The notes under the pieces were generated by a model. That model had not been told where the DNA came from. It saw only the letters and a program-made list of their open reading frames with translations, and made no database searches. A program made the position numbers and the translations under genes. Positions 7,397-15,438 of a stretch of 42,233 bases of DNA are shown piece by piece. The DNA comes from Anaerolineae bacterium (GTDB lineage: Bacteria > Chloroflexota > Anaerolineae > Aggregatilineales > Phototrophicaceae), in contig JANQRM010000501.1 in the NCBI GenBank assembly GCA_028284565.1, forward strand, positions 1 to 42,233. The letters are read 5' to 3'. Position 1 is the first letter of the stretch; each line of letters starts with the position of its first letter.

Positions 7397-9358
7397 TTAG
7401 ATCATCTCTAGGTAATCGGCGGAGATTGTATCGGCTTCATTAATGCCCAAAATTTCCATCATCTCATGGATGGATTGGGCTTTGTGTTCCGCATCGGTTA
7501 GCGACCATGTACGGCTCTTAATCTCGATGTATAAATCGGGCATTTCTGGCTTCTGTACACGGTCTAAGTTGACGAAAAACAAAACGTCCTTGTAAAGAAT
7601 TCGCCACCGACGACGTTCTTTTTGCAACTCAACCTGCTGGTTCGGCTGGAAGTATTCCTGATAGAAGCGCAAAGGATGACTAGCTGGAGCAATGAATCGA
7701 GATCGCGATAACACACCGGAGCCAATTGCGCGTTCTTTCTCTTCTGTGCTATAGGTCAAGCGCATCCGCACATTTTGCACATCCCCATTGGAGTCAATGG
7801 TGTCATCCTCACGATAGCGCACGCGCTCATTGTCAAAGATGAAATAGGTATCATATTGGCGATAATGTACCGCCCTTAACACTTCTACCACCTCATGACT
7901 CAGCAACTCTTCAATGATGGATGCATCACTAATTTTCGCTTTCATCTGGACTTCAAAGCTCTCGCCGCGCTCCACATCCACGCTGACGGCGACCAACTTA
8001 CTGAGGACATCTTCTTCTCTTGCGCCGAGGAAGCGTCCGACACGGTTGGCATATTGATTGACTTCTTCTCGAATTGCATCCACATCCACGGTGAGCAGTT
8101 GCTTATCTTCCATCAATTGTTGTCCGTGACAAAAGACATGAGTGACATCATGGCTCTTGCTGGCATAGACAATCTGAGAATAAATGGCTTCGGGATTGAA
8201 ATGGAAGTGGGGGATATTATGGATGGGTTGTGAGTCCAAAACGATGACATCTGCACATTTGCCGACTTCCAACGTGCCTGTGACATCACCTAATTGCAGG
8301 GCTTTTGCACCATTGCGGGTCGCCATCGTCAGAGCTTGTTTCGCTGGTACAGCTGTCGGGTTATGTGGGGCGACCTTCGCCACCAACGCCGCCAGACGCA
8401 TCTCCTCGAACATATCTAAATCATTGTTACTGGCGGGACCATCTGTACCAATCGCAACATTGATTCCCATCTCTAACATCTCAGAAATCGGGGCAATGCC
8501 ACTCGCCAGCTTCAAATTTGCAGAAGGACAATGGGCTACAGACGCACCATGTTTCTTGAGCATCCGCATCTCATGCTCATCAATGTGGACACAATGCGCC
8601 GCCAGAGTCTTGGCTTTCAATAAGCCGACATCCTTCACCCATGGCACAACTGTCTTGCCATATTCCTCCATGTTGTCGTTTACTTCACGCTTGGTTTCCG
8701 CGATGTGAGTCAGCAAGGGTAAATCGTATTCCACAGCCAGTTCCGCACATTTGGCTAAGGTGGTTTCGGTATTGGAATAAGGCGCATGTGGAGCAACTGT
8801 CGGTGTAATGAGATGATGGTCTTTCCACTGCTCGATAAATTCGCGGGCATATTGCAAGCTATGTTCGTAGGTCTCGGCATCCGGCGCAGGAAATTTTAAC
8901 ACGGTTTCTCCCAGTACTGCCCGTAATCCTGCCTCAGCTGTGGCTGATGCAATATCCGCTTCAAAATAATACATATCCGCAAATGTCGTGACACCACCAC
9001 GAATCATCTCTGCGCACGCCAGTCGTGTTCCCAATAAACAAAATTCTGGGCTGACAAACTCTCGCTCCACTGGCATGATATAACCCATCAACCAGACATC
9101 GAGTCGCAGGTCATCGGCTAACCCACGTAAGAGTGTCATCGGCACATGGGTATGGGCATTGACCAAGCCGGGCATGATAATCTGGTTGCGACAATCAATC
9201 ACTTTGGGGGCGTCATACTTAGCTAACAAGGAATCGGTTTCGCCTACTGCAAGGATTTCAGAATCGTGTATCACAACGGCTCCACGTTGAATGACATCAT
9301 AATCATCATTCATCGTGACAACCGTACCATTTTTGAGGATAACATCCGCTGGTTGCAT
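7397..9358 (-). CDS. MtaD-like amidohydrolase fused to a C-terminal CYTH-like domain
   Basis: Residues 1-435 are a metal-dependent amidohydrolase of the 5-methylthioadenosine/S-adenosylhomocysteine deaminase and chlorohydrolase group. The metal ligands sit in NAHTHVPMTLLRG, HAPYSNT, HIAET and GTDGPASNNDLDMFEE. The expected reaction is hydrolytic deamination of a purine nucleoside or related amine. Residues about 455-645 match a CYTH fold (adenylate cyclase IV/thiamine triphosphatase). This part has a FEVQMKAKI strand (ExQxK in place of ExExK), RVRYRED, VRMRLTYS, ELQKERRRW and LYIEIKSR. CYTH proteins bind triphosphates and metal. The fusion is continuous in one frame. Two ATGs are close. The one at 9358 has AGGAG with a 6-base spacer, while the ATG at 9364 abuts that motif, so 9358 is chosen. 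Confidence 0.88.
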   Translation of the reverse strand: MQPADVILKNGTVVTMNDDYDVIQRGAVVIHDSEILAVGETDSLLAKYDAPKVIDCRNQIIMPGLVNAHTHVPMTLLRGLADDLRLDVWLMGYIMPVEREFVSPEFCLLGTRLACAEMIRGGVTTFADMYYFEADIASATAEAGLRAVLGETVLKFPAPDAETYEHSLQYAREFIEQWKDHHLITPTVAPHAPYSNTETTLAKCAELAVEYDLPLLTHIAETKREVNDNMEEYGKTVVPWVKDVGLLKAKTLAAHCVHIDEHEMRMLKKHGASVAHCPSANLKLASGIAPISEMLEMGINVAIGTDGPASNNDLDMFEEMRLAALVAKVAPHNPTAVPAKQALTMATRNGAKALQLGDVTGTLEVGKCADVIVLDSQPIHNIPHFHFNPEAIYSQIVYASKSHDVTHVFCHGQQLMEDKQLLTVDVDAIREEVNQYANRVGRFLGAREEDVLSKLVAVSVDVERGESFEVQMKAKISDASIIEELLSHEVVEVLRAVHYRQYDTYFIFDNERVRYREDDTIDSNGDVQNVRMRLTYSTEEKERAIGSGVLSRSRFIAPASHPLRFYQEYFQPNQQVELQKERRRWRILYKDVLFFVNLDRVQKPEMPDLYIEIKSRTWSLTDAEHKAQSIHEMMEILGINEADTISADYLEMI

Positions 9359-9395
9359 AAACATCTCCTAAGGTGGTCTGGACGAAAGTTGCACG

Positions 9396-9401
9396 ATTAT
9401 A
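9396..9401 (-). promoter_or_regulatory. -10 box for the amidohydrolase-CYTH gene
   Basis: A perfect TATAAT on the minus strand, 37 bases before the ATG at 9358. A matching -35 is not clear. The 98-base gap also has to hold the promoter of the divergent membrane-protein gene. Confidence 0.4.
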
Positions 9402-9456
9402 GCCCCAAAGTAAACTTTAGACAGATGAAGTCTGTTTTGTAATGACAGGAGTGGCA

Positions 9457-11586
9457 ATGCGCCATTGGTTACGCGCTGAGGCGTTACTCATTCTCGAATC
9501 TGCACTGATTGGTGTGATCTTTATTCAAACTCTGCGCTTTTTGGTGGGGATGCTCTATAGCCGTACCGCCAGCGCCTCGCTTGTTACCTCCCTCGACCCT
9601 TCACTCATTGATATATCCATGCCCGGCATTGTTGACCCTGCCGTCGTCAGTAGTGAAATAACGTTGCTGGGTTTTATGTTGGGATTGCCTGTCATTGCCT
9701 TGCTCATCGGACGTATCCGTTGGATGTTTGTACTTGGTGTTGGGCTTGTGGTTGTTCCCCGTGTCTTCATGGTGATGGAGTTACCTCCCATTACATCAAC
9801 TGCGTCTGCTGGCTGGGTAGTTGGTGGCAGTCTATTTTATCTGGTTTTGTTAATTCGCAATCGAGCGCAGATATTCCCTTATTTCTTCATTCTTGGTTTT
9901 GCAGGCGACCAACTCCTCAGGGCGGCGGGCAATACGATTGACCCAACCTTTTCAACCTCCTTTGAGCAGACTGCCATTATCGTCGCAGTTGTTGCCATCA
10001 TTCTGAGTGTTATCAGTGTCTTTCAATCACGACCTAGGTCGGATGACAAAAATACATCTCGTATCTCGCCACAACAGGGCATTTTGTCGTTGTGGAGTGG
10101 GGTAGCTTTGGGCGCGTTAATCTTCTTGGAACTTTCACTCTTAGCATTGCCCAATGCTGTTGCTGGACGAGCTGATGCGGATTACACGACCTTCGTACCC
10201 TTAGTCTTATTAGCAACGGTTCTGCCCCTTGTACCATGGGTGCGTCAGCAAGCCCGCAATTTTCTCGGCTCGTTTGATAACAATGTGCGCGGTTGGGTGT
10301 GGCTGGTCTTAACGGTGTTGTTCATCATCTTGGGCACGCGCATTCAAGGTATTCCTATACTTAATCTGGGTGAATTCCCATTCGGTGCAGTCATGCTGGT
10401 GATTGCTCAATTTGCAGTCAGTCTCGTTTGGTGGTGGTTGGTGCGTCCACGTGGAGAAGGTGAACGTTTCTTCGCCGGAATCTGGCTGGTGTTGACCATG
10501 CTCATTTTTGCGCTCTTCATCGTATTCGATCTCTTCACATATGAATACGCCTTTGTCCGTGACTTTGCGCCGCCATTCACATCATTGAACTCGGTTATAC
10601 CTCCTTTGCTACGCGGTTTTCGTGGGCTTGGCTTGGGTGTACTCTTATTGGCAACCTTCTTCGTTACTCTGCCGATTATCCAAACGACACGACGAATTCC
10701 ATGGTCTGGCAAACGTCTCACGCAATCCCTATCGAGTTTGCTCTTTGTGGCACTCATCAGCATCGGCGGGGCTTATCTTGCACGGCCACCGCAGATTCAA
10801 CCTCTTGTTGGTGAAAGTCAAATCCGTGTGGGGACATATAATATTCATGCAGGCTACAATGAATTCTTTGATTACAACTTAGAAGCGATTGCCAACACCA
10901 TCCAACAAAGTGGTGCGCGTGTAATTCTCATACAGGAGATTGAAAAGGGGCGTTTAACGAGCTTTGGCGTAGACCAACCGCTTTGGCTTGCTCGTCGTTT
11001 GGGGATGGATGTACGCTTCTATGCCACGAATGAAGGCTTGCAGGGCTTAGCTGTTCTCTCGCGTGTGCCAATTGTGTTTGATGATGGCGTATTGCTGACG
11101 AGTGACGGACAACAAACGGGTTTACAACGGGTACAAATCCAACCCGATGACAATGCAGTCAATATCTACAACACGTGGCTAGGAGTATTGCTACAAGGCA
11201 GTAATATTGCCGAACAAGAGGACGAACAACGCAGACAACTTCGTGAGATATTTGCTGTGATTGATAGGCATGTAGCCAATGATTACGGTGACCAGTTGGG
11301 TCGGACGTTACTTGGAGGGACATTTAATAATATTCCTGATAACCCGCTCATTCGAGAAGATTTAGTAGAGAATACAGGTTTCAGTGATCCCTTTGCGGGT
11401 ACAAACCTACAACTATCTGCGACACTTGTCAGAACCGGATATCGCGCTCGGATTGATTATATCTGGTTGTGGGAGCAAGCCCTTCAACCTGTTGGCTCAC
11501 TCGTTATGGATAGCCAAGCCTCCGATCATCGGATGGCAGTGGTCTGCGTGCGTATTCGTCGTGGAGAAGATTCAGCTAGTTGTTAG
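9457..11586 (+). CDS. Polytopic membrane protein with C-terminal endonuclease/exonuclease/phosphatase domain
   Basis: The first ~445 residues form about 11 hydrophobic segments. Residues about 455-705 form an EEP-fold domain, the family of exonuclease III, DNase I and sphingomyelinase. Its landmarks are VGTYNIHAG, ILIQEIEKG, GLAVLSRVPI, RIDYIW and ASDHRMAV. This is the layout of CWH43/PGAP-type and Chloroflexi membrane EEP proteins; the substrate may be a lipid headgroup. Two usual active-site positions are changed. GDFN reads GGTFNNIPDN (Asp to Thr, near residue 622), and the His of the THL-type motif reads NTWLG. Catalysis is therefore doubtful. Start 9457 has AGGAG (9447-9451) upstream; ATG 9442 has none. 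The 3' end overlaps convergent rnc by 11 bases. Confidence 0.82.
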   Translation: MRHWLRAEALLILESALIGVIFIQTLRFLVGMLYSRTASASLVTSLDPSLIDISMPGIVDPAVVSSEITLLGFMLGLPVIALLIGRIRWMFVLGVGLVVVPRVFMVMELPPITSTASAGWVVGGSLFYLVLLIRNRAQIFPYFFILGFAGDQLLRAAGNTIDPTFSTSFEQTAIIVAVVAIILSVISVFQSRPRSDDKNTSRISPQQGILSLWSGVALGALIFLELSLLALPNAVAGRADADYTTFVPLVLLATVLPLVPWVRQQARNFLGSFDNNVRGWVWLVLTVLFIILGTRIQGIPILNLGEFPFGAVMLVIAQFAVSLVWWWLVRPRGEGERFFAGIWLVLTMLIFALFIVFDLFTYEYAFVRDFAPPFTSLNSVIPPLLRGFRGLGLGVLLLATFFVTLPIIQTTRRIPWSGKRLTQSLSSLLFVALISIGGAYLARPPQIQPLVGESQIRVGTYNIHAGYNEFFDYNLEAIANTIQQSGARVILIQEIEKGRLTSFGVDQPLWLARRLGMDVRFYATNEGLQGLAVLSRVPIVFDDGVLLTSDGQQTGLQRVQIQPDDNAVNIYNTWLGVLLQGSNIAEQEDEQRRQLREIFAVIDRHVANDYGDQLGRTLLGGTFNNIPDNPLIREDLVENTGFSDPFAGTNLQLSATLVRTGYRARIDYIWLWEQALQPVGSLVMDSQASDHRMAVVCVRIRRGEDSASC

Positions 11587-12319
11587 ATTTTGAGTTGTCG
11601 AAAATCACCCAGCCATCTTCAGTTAATCGCTCTAAGGCAGAACGGGCGGCAGATTGGGCGGCGGTGCGTTTGCTCGTGCCAATCCCTTGACCCACCACCA
11701 CATCACCAATCAATACCTCGACGCGAAATTCTTTGTCATGGTCAGGTCCAACGGCATCTATCACGCGATAGACGGGTGTAATGCTCAATTTCTCTTGGCT
11801 TTGTTCTTGCAATTCACTGCGTGCGTCCTTGTGGAGTGAATATTTCAAGATATAAGCAAGCAATTCCTCTAAGCGAGGGAGGGTGAAGGCTTCCACTTGT
11901 GTTATACCCAAATCCAGATACATCGCGCCAATAAGAGCTTCAAATCCACGGCAAAGATTATTGGTGCGGGTACGCCCGCCACTGTTGATTTCACCATTCC
12001 CCAAGAGTAAATACTCGCCGATATGACATTCCGCACCCAGCATGGCTAAGGATTCTGTCCGCACTAATGCAGAGCGCAATTGAGTCAGTTCACCTTCTGC
12101 CATGTCTGGATATTTCTTGAATAGCATCTCGGCAACAACGACATCCAGAATTGCATCCCCCAAAAATTCGAGACGTTCATTGTCTCGAATTACTTCTTCG
12201 CCATCGTACTCATTGATATAGGAGCGATGTGTCAGCGACTCGCGGAGCAGGATAGGGTCGTTAAATTCGACCCCAATAATGGATTCAAATTGCTGTAAAT
12301 CGAGTGTGATGTCAGTCAT
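11576..12319 (-). CDS. rnc: Ribonuclease III
   Basis: RNase III cuts double-stranded RNA, including rRNA precursors. The 247-residue protein has the signature NERLEFLGDAILDVVVAE (residues about 44-61) carrying the metal-binding Glu and Asp residues. A second acidic site is FEALIGAMYLDLG (near 124). A complete dsRNA-binding domain covers about 165-238, ending GTSKRTAAQSAARSALERL. Its ATG overlaps the fabF stop in ATGACTGA, so translation is coupled to fabF. The order fabF-rnc is common in bacteria. Here the usual upstream acpP is missing. Confidence 0.96.
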   Translation of the reverse strand: MTDITLDLQQFESIIGVEFNDPILLRESLTHRSYINEYDGEEVIRDNERLEFLGDAILDVVVAEMLFKKYPDMAEGELTQLRSALVRTESLAMLGAECHIGEYLLLGNGEINSGGRTRTNNLCRGFEALIGAMYLDLGITQVEAFTLPRLEELLAYILKYSLHKDARSELQEQSQEKLSITPVYRVIDAVGPDHDKEFRVEVLIGDVVVGQGIGTSKRTAAQSAARSALERLTEDGWVIFDNSKSNN

Positions 12320-13556
12320 GGAATGTCGTAAAGATTAACGAAGCGTTGTGTCCACCGAAGCCAAATGAATTGCTCATCACGGTGTCGATGGGAAGCTCAC
12401 GGGCTTGGTTTGGGACATAGTCCAAATCACAGTCTGGGTCGGGTGTTTCATAATTGATGGTTGGCGGAGCGACATCATCACAAATTGCCAGAACCGAAAA
12501 TATTGCTTCCATCGCCGCTGTACCCCCCATTGCGTGTCCTGTCATGCTCTTGGTGGAACTCATCGGCACGTTGTAGGCATGCTCTTTGAAGATGGATTTA
12601 ACGGCTTTTGTCTCCATTGCATCATTTAAGTCGGTGGCTGTTCCGTGTCCGCTTATGTAGTGTATATCTTGCGGATTCAGCTTGGCTTCGTCGAGTGCTA
12701 GTTGAATCGCTTGACTCGCGCCGTTGGCATCGGGGTCGGGAGCTGTGACATGGAAGGCATCAGCGGTTGCACCATAACCCACCAATTCGGCGATGATGTT
12801 TGCACCACGTTGCTTGGCGGATTCGAGTTCTTCAAGCACCATCACGCCTGCGCCTTCGCCGAAGACCATGCCCGTGCGGTTTTTGTCATAAGGGCGTACT
12901 GCCGACGCCGGTTCATCGTTCTGTCTGGAATATGCACCGATGCGGTCAAAGGCGGCGACACCTAATGGAACAATCGGAGCTTCTCCCGCACCTGCCAAGG
13001 CTTGGTCAATGCGTCCATATTGAATCAGATTGTAGGCTTGTCCGATACAATCTGCCCCTGTGGCACAAGCTGAAACGAGTGTTGTCGAGGGACCATTGGC
13101 TCCAATTTCAATCGCTACCAAAGCGGAACCGCCGTTGGGCATGAGCATGGGTATTGCAAAGGGGGTCATGCGTCGTGGGTCGCCTGTTTCCCAGACTAGC
13201 TGAGAATACTCTTTGTAGCTGGTCATCCCACCGATTGCAGAGCCTATGATTGCGCTCGTGCGGTTTCGTTTGGCATCTGTAACTTCCAAACCGCTCTGTT
13301 GGAGGGCTTCTTTGGCGGCGGCGAGGATGTAATGTTGATACAAATCACTGCGCCGAACTTCTTTGGCTGAGATGACATCTTTCGCATCAAAGTCTTTGAT
13401 TTCGGCGGCGATTTGTGCAAGATAGTTGGTTGCATCGAAGCGTGTCAATCTATCGACACCGCTTACGCCTGCGGTGATGTTCTTCCAAGTCTCTTGGACA
13501 TTGTTGCCTACAGGGGTGATTAAGCCAAGACCTGTGACGACAACGCGACGAGTCAT
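12312..13556 (-). CDS. fabF: Beta-ketoacyl-ACP synthase II
   Basis: FabF condenses malonyl-ACP with an acyl-ACP in fatty-acid elongation. The 414-residue length is standard. The nucleophile Cys lies in VSACATGADCIG near residue 165. The two catalytic His residues are in SGHGTATDLND (near 305) and TKSMTGHAMGGTAA (near 340). The C-terminus has SNSFGFGGHNASL. The start RRVVVTGLGLITPVGN is the usual KAS N-terminus. GAGGAG lies 6 bases before the ATG at 13556. No acyl carrier protein gene is adjacent; the upstream neighbours are molybdopterin genes 83 bases away. Confidence 0.97.
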   Translation of the reverse strand: MTRRVVVTGLGLITPVGNNVQETWKNITAGVSGVDRLTRFDATNYLAQIAAEIKDFDAKDVISAKEVRRSDLYQHYILAAAKEALQQSGLEVTDAKRNRTSAIIGSAIGGMTSYKEYSQLVWETGDPRRMTPFAIPMLMPNGGSALVAIEIGANGPSTTLVSACATGADCIGQAYNLIQYGRIDQALAGAGEAPIVPLGVAAFDRIGAYSRQNDEPASAVRPYDKNRTGMVFGEGAGVMVLEELESAKQRGANIIAELVGYGATADAFHVTAPDPDANGASQAIQLALDEAKLNPQDIHYISGHGTATDLNDAMETKAVKSIFKEHAYNVPMSSTKSMTGHAMGGTAAMEAIFSVLAICDDVAPPTINYETPDPDCDLDYVPNQARELPIDTVMSNSFGFGGHNASLIFTTFHD

Positions 13557-13639
13557 AAATCGCTCCTCAATAAGCAGATGAAAACCGATGCTTATCTTAA
13601 CGAGGTTTGAGGTGGATTGCTAGGCAAAACAGTTCGTGA

Positions 13640-14350
13640 TTAGTCGTCAGCTGTGGGTTGATATTCGCCTTCAACCCAGACTTGTCCGTCGGGTCCGACT
13701 TCTTTTTTCCAGACAGGGACAATCTCTTTGAGGCGGTCAATGCCATAGCGCGCCGCTTCAAAACAGCCTTCATCACGGTGTCCTGATGAGCAGGCAATGA
13801 GTACGGTATTTTGCCCGACTTCGAGCTTGCCAATGCGCTGGACAATAGCGATGCCTTGCACCAATTCCCAGCGTTCCCGAACTTCTTGTGCAACCTGTTG
13901 CATCTTGGCGATTGCCATGGGTTTGTAGGCTTCGTATTCTAAAAATTCGGTCTGTGGGATATGTCCCGCTTTTTGGGTCTGACCGCGCACAAAGCCACTA
14001 AATAGGCAGACGGCTCCAGTGGCGGGTGTGGTGATGGCATGGATAATCTCGTCATGGTCGATAGGTTCATCGGGTAGGCGGAAGATTTCGGGTTTGTCGG
14101 TATCCTCGCCTCCACTGACAGGTGGGAAAAAGGCAACTTCATCGCCGTCCTTCACGGGTTCGGGATTAAAGGCGAATTCTTCGTTTAAGGCAGAAAGCGC
14201 GACTTTGAGGTTGGCTTCGACCTGTGGATATTGCTGGATAAGTTGCTGGCGGACATCGCCAATAGTAGCGGGTTCGGGTAGGGTGAGGTCGATTTGACGT
14301 TCTCCGACAAGGTCGCGTAGGGTGGCGAAGAGTAAAACTTTGATGTTCAT
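13640..14350 (-). CDS. MoaD-MoaE fusion, molybdopterin synthase
   Basis: Molybdopterin synthase normally has two MoaE catalytic subunits and two MoaD sulfur carriers, and turns cPMP into molybdopterin. Here one 236-residue chain holds both. Residues 1-82 are MoaD-like ([18 protein letters not shown], then FFPPVSGG). Residues about 90-230 are MoaE ([51 protein letters not shown]). The MoaD Gly-Gly end, which must be a free C-terminus to carry sulfur, is internal and followed directly by EDTDKPE. Cleavage after Gly-Gly would be needed, as reported for MoaX of Mycobacterium tuberculosis. Its ATG overlaps the moaC stop (ATGA), so the two are translated together. Confidence 0.93.
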   Translation of the reverse strand: MNIKVLLFATLRDLVGERQIDLTLPEPATIGDVRQQLIQQYPQVEANLKVALSALNEEFAFNPEPVKDGDEVAFFPPVSGGEDTDKPEIFRLPDEPIDHDEIIHAITTPATGAVCLFSGFVRGQTQKAGHIPQTEFLEYEAYKPMAIAKMQQVAQEVRERWELVQGIAIVQRIGKLEVGQNTVLIACSSGHRDEGCFEAARYGIDRLKEIVPVWKKEVGPDGQVWVEGEYQPTADD

Positions 14351-14829
14351 GCTTCCTCCGCTTTATAATCTCCGCGCATCCCGCCCCGTTTTTCGAGCAA
14401 GCGAATATCGCCAATCCGCATCTCGCGGTCTACGGCTTTTGCCATATCGTAGATGGTTAAAGTGGCGACACTGACGGCGGTGAGTGCTTCCATCTCCACG
14501 CCTGTTTTGCCGACGGTGCGCGTGGTGGCGGTGACATGAAGCGCGGATTTGTCTTCATCTAATGCAATCTCGACTCCGATTTTGGTGAGTGGGAGGGGAT
14601 GACAGAGGGGGATGAGGTTGGCGGTTTGCTTTGCGCCCATGATTCCGGCGAGGCGGGCAATGGTGAGGACATCGCCTTTTTTCATTGCACCGTCCCGAAT
14701 GAGTTGGAGGGTGGCTGGCTGGACATAGATATAGCCTTCCGCCACAGCCAGACGCTCAGTATCGGATTTATGCCCGACATCGACCATGGTTGCCTTGCCT
14801 TGTTCATCTAAATGGGTGAGTTTTGTCAT
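14347..14829 (-). CDS. moaC: Cyclic pyranopterin monophosphate synthase
   Basis: MoaC works with MoaA to turn GTP into cyclic pyranopterin monophosphate, the first step of molybdenum cofactor synthesis. The 160-residue length is normal. Signature stretches are [63 protein letters not shown] and [14 protein letters not shown]. Start at ATG 14829 with an AGG-rich purine stretch 6 bases upstream. It forms a two-gene unit with the MoaD-MoaE fusion; no moaA lies in the window. Confidence 0.96.
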   Translation of the reverse strand: MTKLTHLDEQGKATMVDVGHKSDTERLAVAEGYIYVQPATLQLIRDGAMKKGDVLTIARLAGIMGAKQTANLIPLCHPLPLTKIGVEIALDEDKSALHVTATTRTVGKTGVEMEALTAVSVATLTIYDMAKAVDREMRIGDIRLLEKRGGMRGDYKAEEA

Positions 14830-14849
14830 TTAGTACCTTTTCCTATTTG

Positions 14850-14877
14850 AACCACTTAGGACACGAAGGACACAGAG
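14850..14877 (+). repeat. Dispersed CACAGAG-type repeat, copy 1
   Basis: These 28 bases match 17438-17465 at 24 positions (AACCAC..AGGACAC.AAG.ACACAGAG). Both copies lie in intergenic DNA just upstream of a minus-strand gene (moaC and yraN). A related variant is at 14920-14943. Confidence 0.7.
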
Positions 14878-14919
14878 TTAAAAGATATTACGCGGGTGGC
14901 GTAGACACTCACCTCCAAG

Positions 14920-14943
14920 CGCAAAGGACGCAAAGGCGCAGAG
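14920..14943 (+). repeat. CGCAAAG-type tandem motif
   Basis: The motif CGCAAAGGA-CGCAAAGG-CGCAGAG is a short tandem array of 8- to 9-base units, related in rhythm to the ACAC/AGAG repeats at 14850 and 17438. Similar short arrays are common between genes in Chloroflexota and some other phyla (recollection, not checked). Confidence 0.55.
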
Positions 14944-14965
14944 TGTCAAGTGAAGTCCTACTATT

Positions 14966-15055
14966 TCAATCATCTCTATCATTTAGTTCGCGGTACATTT
15001 CTTCAGCTTCTATTCTCAATTTTTCAATTTCCAGATGCTTTGTTCTTTCTCTCAT
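14966..15055 (-). CDS. Small 29-residue ORF overlapping the frameshifted gene
   Basis: The ATG overlaps the stop of the upstream reading frame (ATGA at 15052-15055), and the ORF ends at TGA 14966. The product is highly charged and helical (MRERTKHLEIEKLRIEAEEM). It could be a coupled small gene or the displaced C-terminus of the frameshifted gene. It has no homologue I recognise. Confidence 0.3.
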   Translation of the reverse strand: MRERTKHLEIEKLRIEAEEMYRELNDRDD

Positions 15056-15326
15056 TTTTTCATTCGGAATAAGAGATTTCTCTCCACAATATCAAAATAT
15101 TCATCCAAATCAGGTAATTCATTGTATTTCGTCGTATTCAACTCAAATTGGATGTTATTGTCATCCGGGTGAGGTTGGCGATGGTCGAATAGACCTTCAT
15201 ATACTTTAAATAGGATACCTTTTGGAAAGCTGTACACGTCCAATTGCTATTTATGGTGACACCTTCTTTGAGATGTTTGCAATGTCGACATTGATCCCAT
15301 AGACTAAATTCATCAGTTATTCCCAC
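15052..15326 (-). pseudogene. Frameshifted small cysteine-motif protein
   Basis: Two overlapping frames together make one familiar small-protein pattern. The first frame (from a GTG at 15326) gives CRHCKHLKEG and NWTCTAF. The second gives FPKGILFKVYEGLFDHRQPH and DDNNIQFE. The intact family reads CxxC...C-x-AFP-x-GI...G..DHR.P...D..I.F. Here AF and PKGI are in different frames. Restoring one C in the TTCC run (plus-strand GG at 15224-15225) rejoins them. The reconstructed protein has about 91 residues. It is a one-base deletion, either real decay or a sequencing error. The function of the family is unknown to me. Confidence 0.6.
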
Positions 15327-15347
15327 TCATGTTAACGTTCGATTATT

Positions 15348-15367
15348 GGGCGTACAGCGGTACGCCC
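15348..15367. repeat. Perfect palindromic element, GGGCGTAC/GTACGCCC
   Basis: Eight-base arms GGGCGTAC and GTACGCCC flank AGCG. No T-run follows on either strand, so it is unlikely to be an intrinsic terminator. It resembles short dispersed palindromes seen between bacterial genes. Confidence 0.55.
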
Positions 15368-15438
15368 CTACATTTTGTTGCTTATTTCGTCTATTCGACT
15401 CTCAGGTTTTGATAATTCCTTTCGAGATTTTACATCAA

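Larger units (their letters stand above)
14830..15438. other. Gene-poor interval of about 600 bases
   Basis: Between moaC and the next intact gene lie two CACAGAG-type repeats (14850-14877 and 14920-14943) and a 29-codon ORF (14966-15055). A frameshifted small gene (15052-15326) and a perfect 8-base-arm palindrome (15348-15367) follow. The rest is AT-rich and shows no gene I can support. It looks like a decaying or insertion-prone stretch. Confidence 0.6.

Noticed and set aside
7385..7402. TAACGTTA palindrome between convergent genes as a terminator
   Set aside because: It is formed by the two stop codons; arms are too short and AT-rich to terminate.
14823..15209. 128-codon plus-strand ORF
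   Set aside because: It runs through two repeats and antisense to the frameshifted gene, with Ser-rich, low-complexity translation; no start signal.
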